DNA of 64,000 nt from Patulibacter defluvii (GTDB lineage: Bacteria > Actinomycetota > Thermoleophilia > Solirubrobacterales > Solirubrobacteraceae): NCBI RefSeq assembly GCF_034096925.1, contig NZ_JAWZSQ010000025.1:1-64000 (forward strand), in the 5' to 3' direction. Below the pieces are notes generated by a model, which ran no database searches, was not told where the DNA came from, and worked only from the letters and a program-made list of their open reading frames with translations. Made by a program: the position numbers and the translations under genes. Shown in pieces: positions 28,644-36,279 of this stretch (its first letter is position 1; each line of letters starts with the position of its first letter).

Positions 28644-29219
28644 ATGCCCCCCAAGAACCTCCGCGCCCCCGCGCTCGCCGCCGCCTGCGTCGTGGCCCTC
28701 GCCCTGGGGGGCTGCGGCTCCTCGGACTCCGACGACGACACGACCGCCGCCAGCACGACGGCCGCGACCACCGCCAGCACGGCGACGACGACCGCGACGA
28801 CGCCGACGACCGACACCGCCACGACCACCACCGAAACGACGGCGACCGGGACCACCACGACCGACGCCGACCCGACGGCGAAGATCGACCCCTGCTCGCT
28901 GCTGACCGACGACGACGTCACCGGTGCCGGCGGCAAGGCGGGCGTCCACCGTCCCGACAGCAACGACGTCGGGCGCGGCTGCAACTTCGGCGTGCTGTCG
29001 CTCTACGTCGGCGAGATCCACCCGAACTTCACGAAGATGGGCGGGATCAACGTCGACGGCCTCGGCGACGAGGCGTTCTACCGCTCGGACTGGCACGACA
29101 TCCGCGTCCGCAAGGGCGACGTGCGGGTCGACGTCCGCTGCACCCTCTGCAGCGGCGACGAGCCGACCGTCCTCAAGACCCTGGCGGGCCAGGCGGTCGG
29201 TCGGCTGCCCGCCGGCTGA
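28644..29219 (+). CDS. Lipoprotein with Thr-rich linker (DUF3558-like)
   Basis: 191 residues. The signal has lipobox ALGGC (Cys about residue 24), followed by an Asp-rich start and a roughly 50-residue Thr/Ala-rich spacer that would reach through the wall. The C-terminal domain begins with IDPCSLLTDDDVTGAGG, has four cysteines (PCSLL, GCNFG, RCTLC), and resembles the DUF3558 lipoproteins of actinobacteria. Leaderless promoter: TAGGCT at 28630-28635, 8 bases before ATG. Function unknown. Confidence 0.82.
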   Translation: MPPKNLRAPALAAACVVALALGGCGSSDSDDDTTAASTTAATTASTATTTATTPTTDTATTTTETTATGTTTTDADPTAKIDPCSLLTDDDVTGAGGKAGVHRPDSNDVGRGCNFGVLSLYVGEIHPNFTKMGGINVDGLGDEAFYRSDWHDIRVRKGDVRVDVRCTLCSGDEPTVLKTLAGQAVGRLPAG

Positions 29220-29237
29220 CTCGGCGGCGGGGCGAGG

Positions 29238-29311
29238 TGGGCGCGGCCCGGCTCGAACGGGCGACCTTCCGGGTGTAAACCGGATGCTCTGGCCAACTGA
29301 GCTACGCGCCC
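29238..29311 (-). tRNA. tRNA-Val (anticodon TAC)
   Basis: On the minus strand acceptor GGGCGCG pairs with CGCGCCC, with discriminator A at 29238. D-arm GCTC/GAGC, anticodon stem CCGG/CCGG around loop TTTACAC (anticodon TAC), and T-arm with TTCGAGC are present. Confidence 0.93.
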
Positions 29312-29420
29312 CGGAACGGGAGGAGGGTACCGGCCGTGCGCGTGGCGCGCGCACGCGGTCGGCCGTTGCCCCGGTCGTCACCACGCGCCGCGGACGATGT
29401 TCTAGCCTGTGATGGAGCCC

Positions 29421-29759
29421 ATGTCGGACACGTCGAAGATCGCGAAGAACCTGCAGGCGTTCCAGATGGCGATCAACGCCCACGATCGGGAGAACCCGTC
29501 GCACAACGCGTACGGGATCGGCCTCTCGGCCTTCGACATGGACCGCCTCGGCCTCGACGAGGGCGAGACGATCCTCCCCGGCATCACGATCCACTGCGAC
29601 GCGGGCACCTCGGGCAACTTCCGGGTCCTCTGCGACGGCGATCACGACCAGGAGCTCGAGGAGGCCGAGGAGGAGGTCGTCGACGCCGTGGCCGTCCGCG
29701 CCGGCACCGCCGACGACGGCCTCGACTCCCGCACGATCCCGCCGCCCGAGGAGTGGTAG
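29421..29759 (+). CDS. Small acidic protein of unknown function
   Basis: 112 residues if ATG 29421 is used; ATG 29412 would add three residues. TAGCCT at 29403-29408 looks like the -10. The protein has a helical N-terminal half (SKIAKNLQAFQMAINAHDRE), a middle with FDMDRLGLDEGETILPGITIHCD, GTSGNFRVLCDGDHDQ, and an acidic tail (EEAEEEVVDAVAV). Two cysteines. No signal peptide; cytoplasmic. Not recognised. Confidence 0.72.
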   Translation: MSDTSKIAKNLQAFQMAINAHDRENPSHNAYGIGLSAFDMDRLGLDEGETILPGITIHCDAGTSGNFRVLCDGDHDQELEEAEEEVVDAVAVRAGTADDGLDSRTIPPPEEW

Positions 29760-29823
29760 CGGCGGCCGGGCCGTCGGCGCCACGTGGTGGCGTCGCTGAG
29801 CGGTCCGGATCGGCGAGGGCAGT

Positions 29824-29857
29824 GACGAGACGGGCCGGCGATGCCGGCCCGTTCGTC
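29824..29857 (+). terminator. Hairpin terminator
   Basis: ACGGGCCGGC and GCCGGCCCGT pair across a GAT loop, and GACGA/TCGTC extend the stem past a bulged G. It lies 65 bases after the stop of 29421-29759 and is followed by GTT. Confidence 0.55.
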
Positions 29858-29919
29858 GTTCAGGAGGCCTCGGGCGCTGGCCGGGCCGGAGCCTAGGCCG
29901 GGACGAAGCCGAGCCGGGG

Positions 29920-30019
29920 CCCTAGGCGGGCGAGCCGGGCCGGGGCCCTAGGCAGGCGAGCCGGGCCGGGGCCCTAGGCGGGCGAGCCGGGCCGGGGCCC
30001 TAGGCGGGCGAGCCGGGGG
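29920..30019. repeat. 26-bp tandem repeat, nearly four copies
   Basis: Units begin at 29920, 29946, 29972 and 29998, each starting CCCTAGGCGGGCGAGCC. Copy 2 has one A for G; copy 4 is partial. The last copy holds the stop codon and final codons of the minus-strand gene 30000-31655, so the repeat duplicates the gene's 3' end outward. The unit length is not a multiple of three. Confidence 0.9.
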
Positions 30020-31655
30020 CGCCCGGCGCGGAGCCGTCGCCTGCGCCGTCGGCGTCCGCCGGGGCGGTGTCCGTTGCCGAGGCGTCGGCGTCGGGCGCGT
30101 CGGCCTCGGTCGCCGCCGGGGTCGCGTCGGTGGCCGAGGCGGCGTCCTCTGCCGGGGCCTCCGCCGCGGGCCCGTCCTCGGTTGCCGGCGCGGTGTCGGC
30201 GGTCGCGGGCGCGTCCTCCGCCGCGGGCGACGACGGCAGGTCGTCGGCCGGCTGCGGGGCACTGCCGGTCTCGGCGTCGGGCGTGACCGGGCTCGGAGCC
30301 GCGTCGTCCGCCGGCTGCGGGGCGACGCCGCTGTCGGCGGACGACGCGGCCGTGGCGGGCGCCTCGACCGTGGCGGGCGCGTCCTCGGACGCGGTCTCCT
30401 CGACGCTCGGGGCCTCGGGCGTGGGGGTGGGCTCCGGCTCAGCGGCAACCGCGGGCTCCGGCTCGGCCGGCGGGGCGGAATCCGCCTCGGCCTGAGCCAG
30501 CGCCGCGCGCAGCTTGGCGCCCAGCTCGCCGCCGATCCCGGACTCGCCGATCGAGTAGACGCCGCCGGGGATGCCCGGCTCGCGCCGCCGCCGGCCGCGG
30601 CGGTCGTCGTCGCCGCCGGGGCCGCCCGGCCCACGTCGGCGGTCGGGCCGCTGGTCGCGCGGGGGCGCCATCGCCGAGCGCACGTCCTGCGTGCGGGCGA
30701 GCGACAGCAGCGCCCAGGCGGCCTTCTGGTCCTCGCCGCCCTCGCCGCTGACGTCGACCCGGCGGGCGCGCTCGGCGAACACCTGCTGGGTCGGCCGGTC
30801 GCTCTGGAGGGCGGTGTTGACCCGCGCCACGCCCAGCCGCTCGGCCGCGGCCCGGACCTGCTCGCGCTGGTCGCTGGTGCCGGCGACCGCGGTCCGCGCG
30901 ATCGGCAGGATGTCGCGGGCGCGGACGGCCGCGAGGATGATCCAGGCGGCCTGGTCGTCGGTCTCCGGCTCGGCGCGGTAGGCGCGGCGGCCGAACTCGC
31001 GACCGGAGGAGCCCTCGCCGGCGAGGATGTCGGCGACCACGAAGCGCCCGGCGGTGTCGACCGCCCAGGTGATCGCCTCCGGATCGGGATCCATCGCGCG
31101 CAGCAGCTCCAGCCGCTGGCGCAGGAAGACCTCGTCCCAGGCGAACCGGCGCGGACCCTGGAACCCGCCCTGGCGCCGACGGCGGGGACGGCGCTTGCCG
31201 CGGCGGCCCTCGCCCTTGCCCTGCTCGTCGCCGGCGGCCTGGCCCTCGCCCGTAGCCTGGCCCTCAGCCTCGCCCTCGGCGCTGGCCTCGCCCTCGCCCG
31301 CGGCCTCAGCCGGCTGGCCCTCAGCGGCGACGCCCTCCTGGCCCTCGGCCGGCGTGGAGGCCTCACCGTCGCTCGGCGCCTCCGCCTCGGGAGCGTCCGC
31401 GGCGGAAGCGCTCTCCCCGGCCGCCGGCGCGCTCGGCGTCTCCGGGGCCTCCGGCGGCGCTGCGTCGGCCGCCGGCGCGGCCGCGGCCGGCTCCGGGACC
31501 GCGCCCTCGGGGGCGGTCCGATCGGGCTCGGCCCGTGGAGCATCGTTCGCCGACGGCGTCGGCGGCTGCTCCGGGGTCGGCGTGGGCTCCGGGCGCTGCT
31601 CCTCCGCAGGGGCGGGGGCGCTGCTCTCCGGCTGGGTGTCGTCGGGCACCGGCAC
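30000..31655 (-). CDS. Protein with small ordered core and long disordered acidic arms
   Basis: 551 residues from GTG 31655, with TAGCGT 9 bases upstream. Residues 1-150 are Pro/Ala/Glu-rich and disordered, followed by a basic patch (RRGKRRPRRRR, about 155-165). A folded, helical core runs from about 168 to 300 (FAWDEVFLRQRLELLRAMDP, AWIILAAVRARDILPIARTA, KAAWALLSLARTQDVR). After a second basic patch comes an acidic Pro/Ala/Thr-rich tail of some 180 residues. No signal peptide. The basic patches suggest nucleic-acid or ribosome contact, but this is a guess; I do not recognise the core. Confidence 0.75.
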   Translation of the reverse strand: MPVPDDTQPESSAPAPAEEQRPEPTPTPEQPPTPSANDAPRAEPDRTAPEGAVPEPAAAAPAADAAPPEAPETPSAPAAGESASAADAPEAEAPSDGEASTPAEGQEGVAAEGQPAEAAGEGEASAEGEAEGQATGEGQAAGDEQGKGEGRRGKRRPRRRRQGGFQGPRRFAWDEVFLRQRLELLRAMDPDPEAITWAVDTAGRFVVADILAGEGSSGREFGRRAYRAEPETDDQAAWIILAAVRARDILPIARTAVAGTSDQREQVRAAAERLGVARVNTALQSDRPTQQVFAERARRVDVSGEGGEDQKAAWALLSLARTQDVRSAMAPPRDQRPDRRRGPGGPGGDDDRRGRRRREPGIPGGVYSIGESGIGGELGAKLRAALAQAEADSAPPAEPEPAVAAEPEPTPTPEAPSVEETASEDAPATVEAPATAASSADSGVAPQPADDAAPSPVTPDAETGSAPQPADDLPSSPAAEDAPATADTAPATEDGPAAEAPAEDAASATDATPAATEADAPDADASATDTAPADADGAGDGSAPGAPGSPA

Positions 31656-31734
31656 GGGACGCGAACGCTACCGGGAAGCCTGGTCGGACGCAGCCGTCAC
31701 CGGTGGCGGGTCGGGGCGGATAGGCTCGGGCGCC

Positions 31735-32652
31735 GTGCGTGCCGGCGTCGTCCTCCCCGTTCGCGGGTTCAGCCCGTACCTCGTCCAGACCCTCGACGCG
31801 ATCCTGGGCCAGACCGCGCCGCCGGCTGCGGTGGTCGTGGTCGACGACGGATCGTCGCGCCCGCTGGGGCTGCATCCGGAGCACGAGGGACGGGTCCAGC
31901 TGGTCCGCACCGAGCGCTCGCGCGGACCGGGCGCGGCCCGCAACGCCGGGGTCGCGGCGCTCCCGCCCGAGGTCGACGCGATCGCCTTCTGCGACCACGA
32001 CGACGTCTGGGAGCCGGGCCACCTGGCGGCGCACGCGCGGGCGGCCCGGCGGCACCCGCAGGCGGCGATCCTGACCGGCGACACGGTGATCGTCGGGCCC
32101 GACGACCGGCCGACCGGCGAGCGATGGCATCCGCTGCACCCCGGCCCGCACCGTTCGTTCCTCGTGCTGCCGCTGGTCTACGAGCGGCATCCGCTCTGCA
32201 CCTCGGCGACGGTCGTGCGGCGGGACGCGTTCGAGGCCGCGGGCGGGTTCGACGAGCAGCTGCGGCAGGCCGAGGACCTGGATCTGTGGCTGCGCCTGCT
32301 CGAGGCAGGCTCCGACCTGGTCGCGGTGCTGGGGGCGACGGTCCGCTACCGGCGGCACCCGGGCGGTCTGACCCACGACCTGGTCTCGCTGGCCGAGTCG
32401 CTGCTGCAGGTCCACCGGGCGCACGCGGATCAGGTCGAGGGCTCGGCCGCGCGGCGGGCGATCGCGGCCGACCTGCGGGGCCTGGCCGCCGGCTTCGCGC
32501 GCGTGGGCGAGCCGGAACGCGCGCGCGCTGCGCTGGCCGAGGCCGACGCCCTGTTGCCGCCGACGCCGGGCGAGCGACTGCGGCGCGCGCTGCTCGCGGT
32601 CCCCCTGGTGCGGTCGCGGATCGGCCGCGGCGCGCCCTACGGCGTGGCCTGA
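31735..32652 (+). CDS. Family 2 glycosyltransferase
   Basis: 305 residues from GTG 31735; TAGGCT at 31721-31726 is 8 bases before it, so the transcript is likely leaderless. GT-A fold: VVLPVRGFSPYLVQTLDAIL, VVVVDDGSS, RGPGAARNAGVAAL, and AFCDHDDVWEPGHL as the DXD-type metal site. Further on, EAAGGFDEQLRQAEDLDLWLRLL is the usual acceptor-side ED motif. It would transfer a sugar from a nucleotide donor to a cell-surface glycan, in the cytoplasm near the membrane. Stands alone between a disordered-protein gene and tRNA-Asp. Confidence 0.88.
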   Translation: MRAGVVLPVRGFSPYLVQTLDAILGQTAPPAAVVVVDDGSSRPLGLHPEHEGRVQLVRTERSRGPGAARNAGVAALPPEVDAIAFCDHDDVWEPGHLAAHARAARRHPQAAILTGDTVIVGPDDRPTGERWHPLHPGPHRSFLVLPLVYERHPLCTSATVVRRDAFEAAGGFDEQLRQAEDLDLWLRLLEAGSDLVAVLGATVRYRRHPGGLTHDLVSLAESLLQVHRAHADQVEGSAARRAIAADLRGLAAGFARVGEPERARAALAEADALLPPTPGERLRRALLAVPLVRSRIGRGAPYGVA

Positions 32653-32715
32653 GCGGCGCCGCGCGGGGACCGGCGGACGCCCGCCGCCGGATTCGTGCAT
32701 ACTTCTCTGCCCCCA

Positions 32716-32789
<74 letters not shown>

Positions 32790-32799
32790 CCTCTAGGGG

Positions 32800-32823
32800 A
32801 ACCCCGCTCCGGCGGGGTTTTTT
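32800..32823 (+). terminator. Rho-independent terminator of tRNA-Asp
   Basis: AACCCCGC and GCGGGGTT form an 8-bp stem with a TCCG loop, ending in a run of six T (32818-32823). It is the only textbook T-run terminator in the window. Confidence 0.92.
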
Positions 32824-32835
32824 CGTTCCGGGGCC

Positions 32836-33507
32836 TCAGTCGTCCTGCCCGTAGCGGTCGTGCAGCCGCCACCACTCGTAGGGCGGCGTCTGCGGATGAC
32901 CCTCGGGCGAGTCCTCCCACTGCTCCTGGCGGCCGAGGGCGGTCAGGTCGAGGTAGCTCCAGGTGCTGCCGACCGCCTCGTCGCCGCGCTCGTTGACGAA
33001 GTAGGTGCGGAAGACCTGGTCGCCGTCGCGGAGGAAGACGTTGGTGCCGTGCCACTCGTCGACGCCGAAGTCGCGGTCGAAGTCGTCGGTCAGGGTGTAC
33101 CAGGGCATCGTCCAGCCCATCCGCGCCTTCCAGCGGGCGATCTCCGGCTGGCCCCCGCGGGAGACGAAGGCCAGCGTGGTGTCGCGGGCGTTCAGGTGCG
33201 CCAGGTGGGCGACCTGGTCGGCCAGGAACGAGCAGCCGCGACAGCCGCTGTCGGGCCAGTCGCCGACGCCGGGCTCGAAGAAGAAGCGGTAGACGATCAG
33301 CTGGCGACGGCCCGCGAAGAGGTCGGTCAGCCCGACCGGGCCATCGGGGCCCTCGAAGCGGTACGGCGTCTCGACCGCCATCCAGGGCATCCGGCGGCGC
33401 TCAGCGGCCAGCGCGTCGCGGGCGCGGGTCAGCTGCTTCTCCTTGACCAGCAGCGCCTGGCGCGCGGCCTCCCACTGGTCGGCGGGGACGATCGGTCGCT
33501 GTTGCAC
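32836..33507 (-). CDS. DUF899 thioredoxin-like protein
   Basis: 223 residues from GTG 33507 with GAGGAGCGAACC upstream; reading further upstream adds non-conserved sequence. Family features: a helical start (DQWEAARQALLVKEKQLTRARDALAAERRRMPW), FEGPDGPVGLTDLFAGRRQLIVYRFFF, the redox-like DSGCRGCSFLADQVAHL, LAFVSRGG, and WSYLDLTALGRQE. DUF899 proteins have a thioredoxin fold with a CxxC-like site, suggesting a thiol redox role in the cytoplasm. The gene faces tRNA-Asp convergently. Confidence 0.87.
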   Translation of the reverse strand: MQQRPIVPADQWEAARQALLVKEKQLTRARDALAAERRRMPWMAVETPYRFEGPDGPVGLTDLFAGRRQLIVYRFFFEPGVGDWPDSGCRGCSFLADQVAHLAHLNARDTTLAFVSRGGQPEIARWKARMGWTMPWYTLTDDFDRDFGVDEWHGTNVFLRDGDQVFRTYFVNERGDEAVGSTWSYLDLTALGRQEQWEDSPEGHPQTPPYEWWRLHDRYGQDD

Positions 33508-33620
33508 GGTTCGCTCCTCTGCGTCGGGGCCCCGGGGCGAGGCCGAGTCTCTCCGACAGCGACCGGCCGGCGGGACGGAACTCATCGGTCGCCGGGCGGT
33601 GACGCCGCTACGATCGGAGC

Positions 33621-34181
33621 GTGCCCGGTCCCGATCGCCTGTACTTCACGGATTCGGACGAGGCGAACGCCCTGATCGCCAGCGATCCGATGGCCCTGCT
33701 GGTGGGCTTCGTCCTCGACCAGCAGGTGACGGTCCAGAAGGCGTTCATGGGCCCGTTCGTGTTGCGCGAGCGGCTGGGGTCGCTCGACGCCGCCGCGATC
33801 GCCGACGCCGACCTCGAGGCGATCTTCCGCGAGAAGCCGGCGATCCACCGCTTCCCGGGCTCGATGGCCGAGCGGGTCCAGGCGATGGCCGCCCACGTCC
33901 GCGATCGCTACGACGGCGACGCGGCGCGGGTCTGGACCGACGCCGCCGACGCGGACGAGCTGCGGGCCAACCTCGCGGCCCTGCCCGGCTTCGGGGTGAT
34001 GAAGGTCAAGGCGCTCGGCTCGGTGCTGGCGAAGCGGTTCGGGGTCGCGGCGGCCGAGCCGCTGATCCCCTGGCACCCGACGCTCGGCGACGTCGACTCG
34101 TCGCAGGCGCTCGCCGACTACCAGGCGATGAAGAAGGTCCACAAGAAGCAGTGGACCACCGCCGCGGGCCCGCCGGCCTGA
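33621..34181 (+). CDS. HhH-GPD family DNA-repair-like protein
   Basis: 186 residues from GTG 33621; TACGAT at 33609-33614 lies 6 bases before it (leaderless). It contains a helix-hairpin-helix, LPGFGVMKVKALGSV, followed by PWHPTLGDVDSSQAL, where the aspartate is at the usual position of the catalytic Asp. The N-terminal LLVGFVLDQQVTVQKAF matches the short uncharacterised HhH-GPD family (TIGR03252). There is no Fe-S cysteine cluster. It may be a base-excision glycosylase or a DNA-binding relative without activity. Confidence 0.85.
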   Translation: MPGPDRLYFTDSDEANALIASDPMALLVGFVLDQQVTVQKAFMGPFVLRERLGSLDAAAIADADLEAIFREKPAIHRFPGSMAERVQAMAAHVRDRYDGDAARVWTDAADADELRANLAALPGFGVMKVKALGSVLAKRFGVAAAEPLIPWHPTLGDVDSSQALADYQAMKKVHKKQWTTAAGPPA

Positions 34182-34236
34182 GGGAGCGGGGGAGGGAGGA
34201 TCCGGGCTCGCCGGAGACCCGGACTACAATAGGATC

Positions 34237-34593
34237 ATGAACGTTTCTATTGCCGAGAGGCTGCGGAGGGATCGTCGTTGCGCTCGGCGACTCGTCGGTT
34301 CGGCCGCCGGCCTGGTGATCGCCCTGGGTGCTGTGGCCGGCGCTGACGCCGCCAGTCCCGGGCAGCAGTGCCGCGTCGAGTACGCGTACCCCTACGTCTT
34401 CGACAACCCCGATTCGGTGGTCTCCTGGTCGAGCGGCTTCATGTACGAGATGGCGTACGGCCAGTGGTTTCGCGTCGTCGCCTACGGTCACGAGTCGAAC
34501 GGAGACCCGACGAGCTACTACGGGCACGGCGCGGGCAGGCCCGACGGCTACATCGGTCGCTGGACCATCGATCAGCCGTCGTGCAAGTCCTGA
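34237..34593 (+). CDS. Small secreted Tyr-rich protein
   Basis: 118 residues. TACAAT at 34225-34230 sits exactly 6 bases before the ATG, so this is a textbook leaderless start. A basic start and hydrophobic segment (RLVGSAAGLVIALGAVAGADAAS) form the signal peptide. The mature domain of about 75 residues is Tyr/Ser/Gly-rich with two cysteines near its ends (QQCRVEYAY and PSCKS), probably one disulfide. Function unknown. Confidence 0.75.
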   Translation: MNVSIAERLRRDRRCARRLVGSAAGLVIALGAVAGADAASPGQQCRVEYAYPYVFDNPDSVVSWSSGFMYEMAYGQWFRVVAYGHESNGDPTSYYGHGAGRPDGYIGRWTIDQPSCKS

Positions 34594-34623
34594 TCGGGCA
34601 GGTCGGGCTGCTAGGAATCGTCG

Positions 34624-35064
34624 ATGGCCGACGCCCCGACCCCGACCCCTGCCGACTTCCCTTACCTGCGGACGATCAGCACCCGCTGGAAGGACAACGA
34701 CGTCTACGGCCACGTCAACAACGTCGAGTACTACTCGTACTTCGACAGCGCGATCAACACCTACCTGATCCGCGAAGGCGACCTCGACATCGCCGGCGGC
34801 CCGACGATCGGCGTCTGCGCCCAGTCGCAGTGCCGCTTCCTCGCCTCGGTCAGCTTCCCGGGGGACGTCCGCTGTGGCGTGCGGGTCGGCCGCCTCGGCC
34901 GCACCAGCGCCACCTACGAGTTGGGGCTCTTCGACGAGGCCGGCGCGCTGGTCGCCGAGGGCTCCTTCACCCACGTCTTCGTCGACCGCGAGAGCCGCCG
35001 ACCGGTGCCGATCCCCGACGGGCTCCGTGGGGCGCTGGGGCGTTTGGTGGTCGGGAAGGGGTAG
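34624..35064 (+). CDS. Hotdog-fold acyl-CoA thioesterase (4HBT type)
   Basis: 146 residues from ATG 34624 with AGGAA upstream. The motif RWKDNDVYGHVNNVEYYSYFD holds the catalytic Asp and matches YbgC/FadM-type 4-hydroxybenzoyl-CoA thioesterases. Later sections SQCRFLASVSFPGDVRCGVRVGRLGRTS and YELGLFDEAGALVAEGSFTHVFVD complete the hotdog fold. It would hydrolyse an acyl-CoA in the cytoplasm. Follows the small secreted protein by 30 bases; ends at a bidirectional terminator. Confidence 0.9.
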   Translation: MADAPTPTPADFPYLRTISTRWKDNDVYGHVNNVEYYSYFDSAINTYLIREGDLDIAGGPTIGVCAQSQCRFLASVSFPGDVRCGVRVGRLGRTSATYELGLFDEAGALVAEGSFTHVFVDRESRRPVPIPDGLRGALGRLVVGKG

Positions 35065-35069
35065 AACGA

Positions 35070-35105
35070 CGACGGGCCCCTTCGCCGCAGCGGAGGGGCC
35101 CGTCG
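35070..35105. terminator. Bidirectional hairpin terminator
   Basis: CGACGGGCCCCT (35070-35081) and AGGGGCCCGTCG (35094-35105) form a perfect 12-bp stem between convergent genes. Confidence 0.7.
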
Positions 35106-35190
35106 ATCGGTGGCCGGCGCGCCTGGGTCGGGGCGCGCCGGCGGTTGCTCCCGGGGGGTCAGGCCGAGAGCGGTGCGAGCAGCGCGGGGG

Positions 35191-35931
35191 CTACTTGCAG
35201 GGGGTGGTGTCCGAGGTCTTCGTCGTCCCCAGCGGAGCGCCGGTGTCCTGGTCCTCGAGGTAGGCGGTCACCTCGAACGGCCACTTCTTGTCCTTCGGGC
35301 AGGACGAGGTCGCCAGGATGCTGCCCTTGCCGGCGGTCACCGCCAGGTCGGTCACCGCGATCGGCACGCCGCCGACGATCTGGAGCTCATCCGGGATCGT
35401 GACGTCGAGCTCGTAGGCCCACTTGCCCGACTTCTTGGTCAGCTTGCCGGGGGCGGGAGCACGGACGACGGCCGGGTTGTCGAGCGAGGTGTAGAAGTAG
35501 ATGTTCTTCGCACCGCCGTTGACCACGCGGATGCTGGCGACGGTCGGATCGGTGTCGGCCAGGGCGTTCGCCTTGCCCTTGCCGAAGACGGCCTTGCCGC
35601 ACTTCGAGGTCGGGAAGTCCGCCGAGGAGCTGAGCTGCGACAGGCTGCACTTCGGGTACTTGGCGCCGTTCCAGACCGAGCCCTTCGGGAAGAGCACCTT
35701 GATCCGGTTGATGACGGGTCGCTTCTGGCCCTCGGCCACGTTGACCCGGGCGCCGACCGTCAGCTTCTTCACCGCGCGCGGCTTCTTCTTCGTGCCGGCC
35801 TTGTTCGGCGACACCTGGACCTTGGTGACCTCGATGGTCGTGCCCGAGCTGGTCTGGGCGGCCGCGGGGCCGGCGATGACGGCCAGGCCGAGCAGGGCGG
35901 CGGCCGACGCCGCGAGCTTGCGATGGGGCAT
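35191..35931 (-). CDS. Secreted protein divergent from the MCE operon
   Basis: 246 residues from ATG 35931 with GAGGAGAGAG upstream. Signal peptide RKLAASAAALLGLAVIAGPAAAQ; the mature protein begins SSGTTIEVTKVQVSPNK and is beta-rich with many lysines. Six cysteines are present (PKCSLSQ, TSKCGKA, SSCPKDK, TPCK among them). Similar Thermoleophilia proteins often sit near large secreted-protein genes and share the 'FP.G....Y..C' pattern (FPKGSVWNGAKYPKCSLSQL). Predicted to be extracellular, function unknown. It shares a 348-base intergenic region with the MCE operon. Confidence 0.78.
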   Translation of the reverse strand: MPHRKLAASAAALLGLAVIAGPAAAQTSSGTTIEVTKVQVSPNKAGTKKKPRAVKKLTVGARVNVAEGQKRPVINRIKVLFPKGSVWNGAKYPKCSLSQLSSSADFPTSKCGKAVFGKGKANALADTDPTVASIRVVNGGAKNIYFYTSLDNPAVVRAPAPGKLTKKSGKWAYELDVTIPDELQIVGGVPIAVTDLAVTAGKGSILATSSCPKDKKWPFEVTAYLEDQDTGAPLGTTKTSDTTPCK

Positions 35932-36230
35932 GGACTCTCTCCTCGTTGGAATTGGGGTCGGCGCAGGACTCTTCAGGGCCGGACCCTCGATTTCCGCACC
36001 GTACACGTTCGTCGATCTCTATGCGCAGGTTCGTATTCGAGCGGCGCCCGATAGCGACGCGGGCGTTCGCGTACGCCGTTCGGCCCGAGCTGTCATCTCC
36101 TCTGGACCAACGTATGAGCCGCGGCGCCCGTGATTCGGAGCGTTTCGGGCGCCAGGGCGGTGCCTGGTATCCGACGCAACCAAAACCCAATGAACGCCGA
36201 TCGAATGGCCATGTGTATATTCACGGCGAT
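35932..36230. other. Divergent intergenic region before the MCE operon
   Basis: No gene supported here. For the minus gene, ACCGTA near 36001 gives TACGGT on the minus strand as a possible -10. For the operon, TATATT at 36216-36221 is the best -10, without a good -35. Otherwise no structure seen before the stem-loop at 36231. Confidence 0.5.
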
Positions 36231-36257
36231 CGGAGTGCCGAGTCGTTCGGCACTCCG
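36231..36257 (+). promoter_or_regulatory. Stem-loop or operator ahead of the MCE operon
   Basis: CGGAGTGCCGA and TCGGCACTCCG form a perfect 11-bp inverted repeat with a GTCGT centre, just downstream of TATATT (36216-36221) and directly before GAGGAGAGAG. It could be a repressor operator or an RNA hairpin next to the ribosome site. Confidence 0.6.
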
Positions 36258-36279
36258 AGAGGAGAGAGACCCCCTGTCG

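Noticed and set aside
29920..30019. Possible CRISPR array
   Set aside because: Repeats are head-to-tail with no unique spacers and no cas genes nearby.
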